In this document: positions 53,066 to 60,151 of the stretch, piece after piece | Layout of the letters: every line of letters starts with the position of its first letter | How positions within the stretch are numbered: position 1 is the first letter of the stretch | Origin: Hydrogenovibrio halophilus DSM 15072 | Lineage (GTDB): Bacteria; Pseudomonadota; Gammaproteobacteria; Thiomicrospirales; Thiomicrospiraceae | Length of the DNA stretch: 64,000 bases | NCBI RefSeq assembly: GCF_000384235.1 | Contig: NZ_KB913033.1 | Coordinates: forward strand, 999,164 to 1,063,163 | Reading direction: 5' to 3' | Position numbers and translations under genes: made by a program | The notes under the pieces: model-generated | What the model saw: the letters and a program-made list of their open reading frames with translations, nothing else | What the model was told of the DNA's origin: nothing | The model's database searches: none

Positions 53066-54556
53066 TTATTCAATATTTCGTTGTTCACCATGGCTGGCAA
53101 GTTCATCCAGCTTTTGATAAATCTTGACCATGGCAAGTGTATCCAAGCGGCAATAGGCCAACAAGTCACGCCGAATTTGTTCACGTTGGCTCGGATCTTT
53201 CAACCGGTGCAGTTTGGCAAAGGTGTCCATGGCCATTCCGCCATTTTGAATGTTGAGTTGTTTGTAATCCAGCTCCGGGTCATTTGGGAACATGGCTGGC
53301 AAAACGGACTTGATGGAAAAACTGCCGTTAAAATCCGGGTGGTAATAGGACTGGTTTCGAAATGGTTTGATTAAATCCTCAAACCGTCCGTGTATGTCCA
53401 GAAGCACGTCCTTGTGTTCGGGAAAACGTTTGGCCAATTCTCTTATGATCCGCTTTTCAAAAGATTGGTTAAAGGCGACTAACGTGCCGGTTGGCAAAAT
53501 GTCCCGTTCCATTTGCTTGACCAGTTCGTATCGGGGATCTGAATGTTCATCGCCTAAAAATTCCTTGTGCTCCAGTCGACCGTCTTCATGCAGGATGTGA
53601 AGAGAATACTGAAAAGCCATTTGTTGGTAGGGCGACTGATTATCAAAGCGTGGAATGGCTTCTTGAAAGGTTTCAAAATCGAAGAAGTGCAATGGAAATT
53701 GAAGCTCCTTCAGAAAGGACGCAATGTTTTCAGGCTGGAAAACGATCTCCGGATCCGTGGCGCTACGCACTTGCAGGCGTTGAACAGAGGTTAGTTTTTG
53801 TTTTATCGGGATTTGGTCCAGTGCCACGATCCCTTGGTGATAGAGTTGAAATTTTGTATTGGCATTCATTCGATACAAATTAAAAACCGATGGCTTGGGA
53901 ATGGCCTGCCAGCAATGGTGCTTAAAGTCACAACTGTGTGGCGATGAACAGTGTGGTCCAATGTCAATGACAGGTTCATCGCCTTTTAGCATGGTTTCCA
54001 TCTCAGCGATTGCTTCAGGGACCTGAGGCTGTTTGTCGAGCACATGATCGGTGATCTCTGTGATCGAAAAAAGCCGGTCAATTTCAAGCTCACCTTGGCG
54101 CACATAGCTCGAATTGACGTGGACGATAAACGCACGCCCCAAATTCAGAACCTGTGATAAGGCATACCACTGTACTGAGGCATCATCGAGATGATAAGTT
54201 TTGACCTTCGTGGATGCCTTGACCTCATAAATATCCCAGCGATCCCCATTTTTGACCAAAATGTCGGCCATGGCAAAGACTCCGGATTGTTTGAATGCGG
54301 CCTCATAAATGATGGTTTCGCCATCATTGATCCATTGGCGGGTTTGATCAATCATACCCCGAAAGTCAGATGGATCAAATTCAACCAGCTTTCCACCGGG
54401 AAAGAGCTCGCAGGCAAGGTCCCCGACATGGTCGCCGGTCTCAAAAAGTGCGGCTTGTTGAGCGGTGGGTGCCTTGATAAGCTCTTTTCGATGTTTGTAC
54501 AGCCATAGCGCCTTATGACACTGCAGGCCTCGAACGTATTGGGACTTCGATAGCAT
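53066..54556 (-). CDS. DUF2779 protein: Cas4-like Fe-S nuclease joined to a DEDD exonuclease-like domain
   Basis: A 496-residue protein. The N-terminal part looks like a Cas4/RecB-type nuclease: LSKSQYVRGLQCHKALW (Cys 13), D98 in FAMADILVK, E111-V-K113 in IYEVKAST, and three cysteines (203, 209, 215) in HCSSPHSCDFKHHCW that with Cys 13 could hold an iron-sulfur cluster. The C-terminal part is RNase H-like: D293/E295 in HFFDFETF, N363 in VAFNQSFEKRI, and D472 in YCRLDTLAM. The ATG at 54556 follows AGGAAACAC; the upstream extension is not protein-like. Function is unknown; the design suggests DNA or RNA processing. Confidence 0.82.
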   Translation of the reverse strand: MLSKSQYVRGLQCHKALWLYKHRKELIKAPTAQQAALFETGDHVGDLACELFPGGKLVEFDPSDFRGMIDQTRQWINDGETIIYEAAFKQSGVFAMADILVKNGDRWDIYEVKASTKVKTYHLDDASVQWYALSQVLNLGRAFIVHVNSSYVRQGELEIDRLFSITEITDHVLDKQPQVPEAIAEMETMLKGDEPVIDIGPHCSSPHSCDFKHHCWQAIPKPSVFNLYRMNANTKFQLYHQGIVALDQIPIKQKLTSVQRLQVRSATDPEIVFQPENIASFLKELQFPLHFFDFETFQEAIPRFDNQSPYQQMAFQYSLHILHEDGRLEHKEFLGDEHSDPRYELVKQMERDILPTGTLVAFNQSFEKRIIRELAKRFPEHKDVLLDIHGRFEDLIKPFRNQSYYHPDFNGSFSIKSVLPAMFPNDPELDYKQLNIQNGGMAMDTFAKLHRLKDPSQREQIRRDLLAYCRLDTLAMVKIYQKLDELASHGEQRNIE

Positions 54557-54668
54557 TGTGTTTCCTGGTTCGTGATCACAACCAGCCGTGATCCAATTGT
54601 AAATTGATTCGTAGTTTTGCCGTGTTTCGATCCCTATCTTACGCAAAAAATCGCTGCTGTTTCATCTT

Positions 54669-55205
54669 TCATTTGGTTGAGAGGGCCCGTAATCGTTCCA
54701 GTAATGCTTTTTGGTATTTCGGATGGTCGTTGTTTTGCGCTCTTGGGTGGGCGATGCGAAAGCAACGAATCCCAGCCGATTCAAATTCCCAGAAGGTTCT
54801 TTTGACCAGAGGCTGGATGGTTTTATGCGGTTCAAAATGAGTGCGAAAGAGTCTTTTGATCAAAGGATCGGTCTTCTCTATTAACCCACCGGCAAAGATG
54901 ATCACATCGGGTTGGAAGTGCTTAATCTGAACGGCCAACAACGTCAACGAAAGGTCGATCAGTACTTCGCGCTCATGTTTGGGCCGATGAATAAAAGATC
55001 CCTTGTTGTAATCCCATGCAAACAGGTTGGCATACACCACGGCGTCCACCGGTTGTCCGATGGCGTCGGCCACCTCGATAAAAAATCGCTGAAAGTGACT
55101 TTGGTTTTTACGTTTTTTTAGACCATTTTCCCGGCTAGAGTAATGGGATTCATAGCGGCGTATGGCTTCATCGATAATCGTGTCTAGTTCCTCTTTCTCC
55201 TGATG
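54669..55205 (-). pseudogene. C-terminal part of a uracil-DNA-glycosylase-like gene cut by an insertion sequence
   Basis: The minus-strand frame is open from the insertion-sequence edge at 55205 to a stop at 54669: about 178 codons reading EKEELDTIIDEAIRRYESHY, then VDAVVYANLFAWDYNKGSF, IKHFQPDVIIFAGGL and IRCFRIAHPRAQN. The VVYANL and AHP elements resemble the C-terminal half of uracil-DNA-glycosylase-fold proteins, and the N-terminal half lies on the other side of the element (56477-56827). No frame damage is seen within the fragment, so the insertion is probably recent. Confidence 0.6.
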
Positions 55206-55269
55206 TGTAATGGTCTAATAAAGTTGGAAGTTGTGATAGCCTTCCCAAACTGTTATTCAGGAGACCACA

Positions 55270-55596
55270 ATGTCAAAAACAGGATCTAAACGCAAAGGAC
55301 GACTCAACATCAGTCCAAAACAAAAACTGGAATATGCCAAGCTCATGATCGAGGATGGTTATACCAACAAACAGATCATGGAATTGTCCGGTGCCTGTGC
55401 CTCGGCGGTGACTCGCTGGAAACGACAATACCGTCAGGAGCTTAACGGCGAGATCCCTGAAGGCAAAACCGCGCTGACCGAAGAGCATCGACGCATTCAG
55501 GAGTTGGAACAGCAACTGGCTGACGCCAAGCGGGACAATGCCCTGTTAAAAAAGGCCACCGCCTTTTTCATTCGCGACAATCCAGCATTACAGTGA
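55270..55596 (+). CDS. IS3-family transposase OrfA
   Basis: A 108-residue DNA-binding part of the transposase: helix-turn-helix (DGYTNKQIMELSGACASAVTRWKRQY) and a leucine-zipper-like tail (EEHRRIQELEQQLADAKRDNALLKKA). The sequence A AAA AAG at 55548-55554 lies in the zero frame and the -1 frame beyond it is open into orfB, so a programmed -1 frameshift should make the OrfAB transposase. Confidence 0.92.
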   Translation: MSKTGSKRKGRLNISPKQKLEYAKLMIEDGYTNKQIMELSGACASAVTRWKRQYRQELNGEIPEGKTALTEEHRRIQELEQQLADAKRDNALLKKATAFFIRDNPALQ

Positions 55597-56447
55597 TTGG
55601 GCAGATGAAAAAGGCAGACCCAAAACTGACCACTCACCAGCTGTGCAGGCTGTTTGACGTGGCGATCTCGACCTACTATTACCAGATGCAAACGAAACCC
55701 GCCAACCGATCAGATCAAGAGGTCATCCAAGCGATGCACAGGCTTCATGAACAGACCCATGGCACCTATGGTCGCCGACGCATGAAAATCGCTCTGGCGC
55801 TGGACGGGATGCAGGTGGGGCACTTTAAAATCAGTCGGTTGATGAAAGAACAGGGACTGGTTGCCAAGGCACCTAAAAAGCCCCATTACTACCGCGGCGG
55901 CAATGCACACCCGACGACCGCCAACCTTTTAGACCGTCAATTTAATCCCGGCACCGTGAACACCCACTGGGTTGGTGACATCACCTACATTCGAACGCAT
56001 CAAGGCTGGAGTTACCTGGCTACTGTGATGGATCTGGGCAGCAGAGAAGTTGTCGGTCACGCTCTGTCGACAACGCCAGATGCTCATCTGGCCAAACAGG
56101 CATTGACGGATGCCATTACCCGAATACAGCCTAATACCAGAAACCTGATGTTTCACTCAGATCAGGGCGTGCAATACAGCGCCACAATCTTTACCAATGC
56201 TTTGGCATGGCACGAAATTACCCCCAGCATGAGCCGACGGGGCAACTGTTGGGATAATGCCGTTCAGGAACGATTCTTTCGCAACCTGAAAACCGAGCGT
56301 TTAAACGATCTGAGTTTTATCAACCACCAATCTGTCGTGACGGCTGTTGAGCAATACATTCGATTTTACAACTATCGCAGATTAAATTCCGCCATAGGTT
56401 ACTTGACGCCAAACATGAAGCGGCAGGAAATGGCCAATGCGGCTTAG
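55593..56447 (+). CDS. IS3-family transposase OrfB (DDE catalytic domain)
   Basis: A 284-residue catalytic half with an N-terminal HTH_21 segment (MHRLHEQTHGTYGRRRMKIAL) and an rve integrase core. The DDE residues are Asp in VGDITYIRT, Asp in FHSDQGVQYS, and Glu in NAVQERFFRNLKTE, with exactly 35 residues between the second and third, as in IS3 elements. A GTG at 55593 overlaps the orfA stop, but the functional product is probably the frameshifted OrfAB fusion. Confidence 0.93.
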   Translation: MIGQMKKADPKLTTHQLCRLFDVAISTYYYQMQTKPANRSDQEVIQAMHRLHEQTHGTYGRRRMKIALALDGMQVGHFKISRLMKEQGLVAKAPKKPHYYRGGNAHPTTANLLDRQFNPGTVNTHWVGDITYIRTHQGWSYLATVMDLGSREVVGHALSTTPDAHLAKQALTDAITRIQPNTRNLMFHSDQGVQYSATIFTNALAWHEITPSMSRRGNCWDNAVQERFFRNLKTERLNDLSFINHQSVVTAVEQYIRFYNYRRLNSAIGYLTPNMKRQEMANAA

Positions 56448-56476
56448 AACGCTTCCAAAAAAACTTGACCATTACA

Positions 56477-56827
56477 AGGCGCTTTTAATCGATGTAATCC
56501 CTTGAGCTCTTTTTTGCTGTTCCAGCCAGCTGTCTCTCGGCCCACAACCATGATTTTTAAGGGAGCTGATAAATACGGCTCAAATGGCTCGGGTAGGAAA
56601 ACACCGGAATAATGGTCTTCGCTGATCGGTGGCAGAGGATTTACATCAAATGATGAAAGCACATCCAGGTATGCCTGTTTGAGTTCGTAAAAATTGTTCA
56701 TACGGTAAGAGTTCCTTTCAAAGTCACGATAAATTGTTTGCAGACGCCTTCGTCCGATCAGAATGATCGCGGTGATGGTTGTGAAGATGGCCCCCGTGAA
56801 GGCGACATGAAAAACCCACTCAAACAT
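56477..56827 (-). pseudogene. N-terminal part of the split uracil-DNA-glycosylase-like gene, with membrane anchor
   Basis: The first 117 codons of the gene broken by the insertion sequence; the frame then runs 11 codons into the element and stops at 56444. From the ATG at 56827 it starts with a membrane helix (FHVAFTGAIFTTITAIILIG); an internal ATG at 56701 (MNNFYELKQAY) would give a soluble protein. The segment PLKIMVVGRETAGWNSKKEL resembles the uracil-DNA-glycosylase-fold active-site region (G-x-E-T). The first start overlaps the previous gene by 8 bp, so the unbroken gene was part of the same operon. Confidence 0.6.
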
Positions 56828-57209
56828 GAATGCAAAGGTGCTTAGGTGAGTAGGGTTCGGGAAAATCGATCACCTTAATTTTGGGATCCGCTAATGACAG
56901 GCCATCTTCATCAAACCAGTAATACGCCTTGATTGTCCAAAGTTTTGACGCAATCTGAGTTAAGAATTCGGCGTGTGTCAGGGCGTCTTGGTAGGTTTTA
57001 AAACCATGAAAGAAACTGGCTTCAAAGCCTCCTCCTTCCACGCAGGGGTTATAGATATACAGGCTTCCCTGAACGTCAGGATTTTCAGTGACCGTTAGAT
57101 GTTGCAAACGACCAACAGCCCTGAAGAAAAAGTAATCATCAAAGCTTTCATTCAGCAACAGAAGTTCATAGTCGTAAAGTTGTTGGGGATTGATTTGGAA
57201 CCAGTTCAT
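56820..57209 (-). CDS. Hypothetical 129-residue protein of the WYL-linked cluster
   Basis: A soluble, acidic, aromatic-rich protein (LLLLNESFDDYFFFRAVGRLQHL, FDEDGLSLADPKIKVIDFPEPYSPKH). I do not recognise the family. It overlaps the upstream membrane-protein gene by 4 bp (ATGA) and the downstream split gene by 8 bp. Such tight coupling suggests that the three products act together. Confidence 0.65.
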   Translation of the reverse strand: MNWFQINPQQLYDYELLLLNESFDDYFFFRAVGRLQHLTVTENPDVQGSLYIYNPCVEGGGFEASFFHGFKTYQDALTHAEFLTQIASKLWTIKAYYWFDEDGLSLADPKIKVIDFPEPYSPKHLCIHV

Positions 57210-57859
57210 GAGGTGCTGGACTCCTTATCCTTAAAGAAGGTTGGTTTGTCTTGGGTCACGTCTTGAATGAATGTTTGTGCGTCTTTGTCCAATTCAATGC
57301 GAAGAGACAAAAGCAAAAAGATCACCGCGAGTATGACCGCAGAGGTCGCAATAAGAATGATCGTCCTTTCAATCGGTGGTCCCTGCAGTACAGGTGTGGT
57401 CAGAGCCATCAAAGGCATGACAAACAAAAACAGGGTGTTAAACAGAAATCGCATCAGACCATGCATTTCGGGCAGGTGCTCATGCCGATCAAGCAAGCGT
57501 TCCAGTGTCTGCCTGTTTTCACGGTTGATTGGCTGCTGTTTGATCTGATCAAGATCAATCACATGTTCGAATGAAAATTTAAGCTGAAGCGTAAACAGGC
57601 GCGTATTCATTCGTTTTAGTGCCCAGCCAATCAGTAGGTACCAAACGACCATCATAGCGAGATAAGCCCAATTGGTCGGAGAGACTAACTGATCACCCAT
57701 GTTCTGCCAAAAGAACGAGCCCTGAATGGTGATGCGACTGATCACCGGCGCCAATAGGTAGGCGATGATCGCTGAGATCAAGAGTAATGAGCCCACCTCT
57801 AATTCGGGGATCCATTTATAGGTACGAAGGCTTGTGTGATTATCCGACCGCGTTTTCAT
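57206..57859 (-). CDS. Hypothetical four-helix inner-membrane protein, first gene of the WYL-linked cluster
   Basis: A 217-residue protein with four membrane helices, about 23-41 (VGSLLLISAIIAYLLAPVI), 63-80 (WAYLAMMVVWYLLIGWAL), 135-153 (LMRFLFNTLFLFVMPLMAL) and 166-185 (IILIATSAVILAVIFLLLSL), and a cytoplasmic middle with many Gln and Arg residues (about 85-130). AAGGAGACAAA before the ATG is a strong ribosome-binding site. I do not recognise the family. The control region upstream holds the twin inverted repeats. Confidence 0.7.
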   Translation of the reverse strand: MKTRSDNHTSLRTYKWIPELEVGSLLLISAIIAYLLAPVISRITIQGSFFWQNMGDQLVSPTNWAYLAMMVVWYLLIGWALKRMNTRLFTLQLKFSFEHVIDLDQIKQQPINRENRQTLERLLDRHEHLPEMHGLMRFLFNTLFLFVMPLMALTTPVLQGPPIERTIILIATSAVILAVIFLLLSLRIELDKDAQTFIQDVTQDKPTFFKDKESSTS

Positions 57860-57938
57860 TTTGTCTCCTTATCCAATCTTTGTTGCGAATTAGTCTATCG
57901 AGGACAGGGTCGGCGGGATAGTCTGGCAGGAATGATTC

Positions 57939-57955
57939 GCGACAATAGTTGTCGC
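57939..57955. promoter_or_regulatory. Inverted repeat GCGACA-N5-TGTCGC, copy 1
   Basis: Perfect 6-5-6 inverted repeat (spacer ATAGT) 80 bp upstream of the membrane-protein gene, in the divergent control region. It is a candidate operator for the cluster's WYL regulator. Confidence 0.65.
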
Positions 57956-57998
57956 AACAGGAGTGGTTTGTTTCCGATTAAGCCGAACCGAGCGGATA

Positions 57999-58015
57999 GC
58001 GACAGCTGATGTCGC
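57999..58015. promoter_or_regulatory. Inverted repeat GCGACA-N5-TGTCGC, copy 2
   Basis: Second perfect copy (spacer GCTGA), exactly 60 bp from the first. A lone half-site GCGACA follows at 58052-58057, closer to the divergent 107-residue gene. Identical arms with differing spacers point to a protein-binding site and not to duplicated DNA. Confidence 0.65.
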
Positions 58016-58100
58016 GATGGTGCAGTGGCGCGCTTTTCTTTATTTTTATTTGCGACAAAATCTAGGCTCTTTCTAACTTTTTAACTTCGCGAGCTTCACC

Positions 58101-58424
58101 ATGAAATATGCAACGCCGGAACAGACCGCTTTACGTGTGAAACAACATAATGAGCAGCAAAGGGCCATTAAGCGCGATAAACCGTATATCCCCTTGGAGA
58201 TCCCAGCTGGTATCGACACTTCAGGAAAAGAGTGGCAGCTCCATTGCCTGGCAATGAACATCCTGAATGAACCCACATCAGCCAAAAGAGAGGCGCGAAT
58301 CAATGAGCTTAAGGTAAAAAATCCACGTTTATACGATGAGCTGTTGCCAAAAATGAAGGAACTGAAAGAAAGGTTTTGGGTAAGTGGGTTAGAGGCAGGT
58401 TTGGAAAACCACAGTTCTCATTGA
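58101..58424 (+). CDS. Hypothetical 107-residue protein, divergent from the WYL-linked cluster
   Basis: A charged helical protein (YATPEQTALRVKQHNEQQRAIKRDKPYIPLEIPAGIDTSGKEWQLHCLAMNILNEP, then AKREARINELKVKNPRLYDELLPKMKEL). I recognise no domain with confidence. The ATG at 58101 is the only good start. It shares its upstream region and the GCGACA sites with the cluster on the minus strand, so both may be under the same control. Confidence 0.65.
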   Translation: MKYATPEQTALRVKQHNEQQRAIKRDKPYIPLEIPAGIDTSGKEWQLHCLAMNILNEPTSAKREARINELKVKNPRLYDELLPKMKELKERFWVSGLEAGLENHSSH

Positions 58425-58588
58425 AGATAGGGTAGTGTTTAGAAAACCGCGCCATTTCGCTATTATCTGCATAACGTTCAGAAATGACATATAGCAGAAA
58501 AGTTTGATTCTGATCAGGCATTGGGTCAATTTGTTCCGGCCAACCCTTAACAACCAATTATCTAACCGAAAAACCAAACCTTAACCTC

Positions 58589-58600
58589 ACCAGGCCTGGT
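58589..58600. repeat. Palindromic repeat ACCAGGCCTGGT (intergenic)
   Basis: Exact copy in the 263-bp gap between the 107-residue gene and the dioxygenase gene, at two convergent gene ends; followed by taaaaac. Confidence 0.85.
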
Positions 58601-58687
58601 TAAAAACACCTTTGGGCCTGTTTAAGCAGTCAGAATCAGCCAGGTGGAAAGGCTTAGGGGCGACGTAAACATGGTTATGTTGGCCTT

Positions 58688-59395
58688 TTAGTGTGCCGGA
58701 TCGACAATGCCGCCCAGACTGGTGTTGCAGCGAAACCAACCGGCAATGCTGACACGGGGGTGTTGCGTTGGCAGAACCTCATGCGGAAAGTCTTCGCTCA
58801 GAAACACCACCATCTTGCCCATTTCCGGCAGAATGCGGGCCAGGGGTTGTTCGATTGTCGACGCGTCTGGCGGCTCGTTGGCGGCGTCGGTCAGATCACT
58901 CACACGCGGCCAAATGACCAGTTCACCGCCCCAGTCCGCTTGCCAGTCGGGATTGAGATAGACCACGGTGGTGACCATGCGATTGGCCCGGCCTTTGAAG
59001 CTGTCGAGGTGTTTTTTGTAAAAATCGCCCTGCTCGTAACGGGCAAAATGGGCTTCGTATTCGAACAGCCCCAGAAAAAAGGCCTGATTCAAAGTGTCTT
59101 TCATCTGTGCCATCTGTTGCAGAAATTGGGTCTGGGCCAGACTCTTTCCATCCAGCCAGCGGATTTTGTCGCGTCGGATTTCGGCATTGCGCTGATGAAT
59201 GCTGCCCCGTCCGATCCCGGCCGGAGCCAGTTTGTCGGCGCGAGCGTAAGCTTCGGATTCCTGCAGCAGTTGCTGGCACAGTTTGGGCGACAGGGCTTGA
59301 GGCCATTCGTACCAGCCTTGCGAGGCCAGGGCGTCCAGCATCGCGTCCATATTGCCCGGGGGCGGTGTCGGGTGTTCAATGCGCTCGATTGTCAT
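58688..59395 (-). CDS. 2-oxoglutarate/Fe(II)-dependent dioxygenase (SM-20/prolyl-hydroxylase-like)
   Basis: A 235-residue cytoplasmic dioxygenase. Iron ligands are H129 and D131 (KKHLDSF) and H205 (FPHEVLP); the 2-oxoglutarate Arg is R214 in HPRVSIAGWFR. The segments GRGSIHQRNAEIRRDKIRWL and YLNPDWQADWGGELVIWP are typical of the SM-20-like group, which includes prolyl hydroxylases such as PPHD of Pseudomonas acting on elongation factor Tu. The substrate here is not known. It stands alone, divergent from dps. Confidence 0.88.
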   Translation of the reverse strand: MTIERIEHPTPPPGNMDAMLDALASQGWYEWPQALSPKLCQQLLQESEAYARADKLAPAGIGRGSIHQRNAEIRRDKIRWLDGKSLAQTQFLQQMAQMKDTLNQAFFLGLFEYEAHFARYEQGDFYKKHLDSFKGRANRMVTTVVYLNPDWQADWGGELVIWPRVSDLTDAANEPPDASTIEQPLARILPEMGKMVVFLSEDFPHEVLPTQHPRVSIAGWFRCNTSLGGIVDPAH

Positions 59396-59619
59396 GGCGG
59401 GGTCTCTTGAAACGTCCGATGCTCGACCTCAGTAAAGAGGTGTGACGCCTGCAAAGGAGCTCAGGGTCAGGCAAAACGGACAAAAGGGGTGTATTCAATT
59501 ATTATCGCTGAAAGCCATCGGTTTCCCTAGCAAATTCTCGATGCGGGCATTTGTGAAAGCTGTATAACTTTGTTAGGCTGGTAATCGAAATCGATAAAAC
59601 AACCAGTTAGGAGGTTTGT

Positions 59620-60087
59620 ATGGATATTAATATCGGTATTAATCAAAAAGATCGTAAAGCCATTGCAGAAGGTTTGTCTCGTCTTCTGGCCGATTCCTAT
59701 ATGCTGTTTCTGAAAACGCATAACTACCACTGGAATGTGACCGGGCCGATGTTCAATTCCTTGCACCTCATGTTTGAGGAACAATACACCGAATTGTTTA
59801 CCGCTGTGGACGAAATCGCCGAGCGCATTCGGGCTTTGGGCGAAGTCTCACCCGGTACCTTCGAAGAATTTGCCAAACTGACCAGCATCAAGGAAAACAC
59901 CGCGCCTTGTGCGGCCGAAGATATGATCAAAGATCTGGTCGTGGGTCAGGAAACCGTGACCAAAACCGCCCGCAGTATTCTGGATGCGGCAGGAAAAGCC
60001 GATGACGAGCCCACCGTCGATCTGCTGACCCAGCGCATGCAATTGCACGAGAAAAACGCTTGGATGCTGCGCAGCTTAGTGAACTGA
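59620..60087 (+). CDS. dps: Dps-family iron storage and DNA protection protein
   Basis: A 155-residue Dps protein forming 12-subunit cages that oxidise iron with peroxide. The ferroxidase site residues are in THNYHWNVTGPMFNSLH (His 37 and neighbours) and FTAVDEIAERIRALGE (Asp 64, Glu 68). The N-terminus is short and slightly basic (DINIGINQKDRK), so DNA binding may be weak. TTAGGAGGTTTGT precedes the ATG, an excellent ribosome-binding site. A small inverted repeat, ATCGA-AA-TCGAT, lies at 59584-59595. I see no full OxyR site upstream. A terminator follows. Confidence 0.94.
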   Translation: MDINIGINQKDRKAIAEGLSRLLADSYMLFLKTHNYHWNVTGPMFNSLHLMFEEQYTELFTAVDEIAERIRALGEVSPGTFEEFAKLTSIKENTAPCAAEDMIKDLVVGQETVTKTARSILDAAGKADDEPTVDLLTQRMQLHEKNAWMLRSLVN

Positions 60088-60121
60088 TTACTCAACTGAT
60101 CCAAGCGTCACAAAACAACAG

Positions 60122-60147
60122 AACCCCGGTTTTTATCGGGGTTTTTT
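60122..60147 (+). terminator. Rho-independent terminator after dps
   Basis: AACCCCG / CGGGGTT stem (7 bp) around a GTTTTTAT loop, followed by TTTT, 35 bp past the dps stop. The gene on the other strand ends at 60152, so it may serve both. Confidence 0.88.
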
Positions 60148-60151
60148 GTGT

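Larger units (their letters stand above)
55206..56476 (+). mobile_element. Complete IS3-family insertion sequence, about 1271 bp
   Basis: Imperfect terminal inverted repeats: the left end starts TGTAATGGTC (55206) with TTGGAAG soon after, and the right end read inward is TGTAATGGTC followed by a T-run and TTGGAAG (ends 56476). It starts with TG and ends with CA as in this family. It carries orfA and orfB with an intact DDE triad and an A6G slippery site. Flanking bases (tgatg left, aggcg right) show no clear target duplication, so the ends may be off by a few bases or one flank was altered. It splits a minus-strand gene. Confidence 0.88.

Noticed and set aside
55201..56480. Target-site duplication of the IS3-family element
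   Set aside because: The bases next to the two ends (atg and agg) do not match for 3 bp or more.
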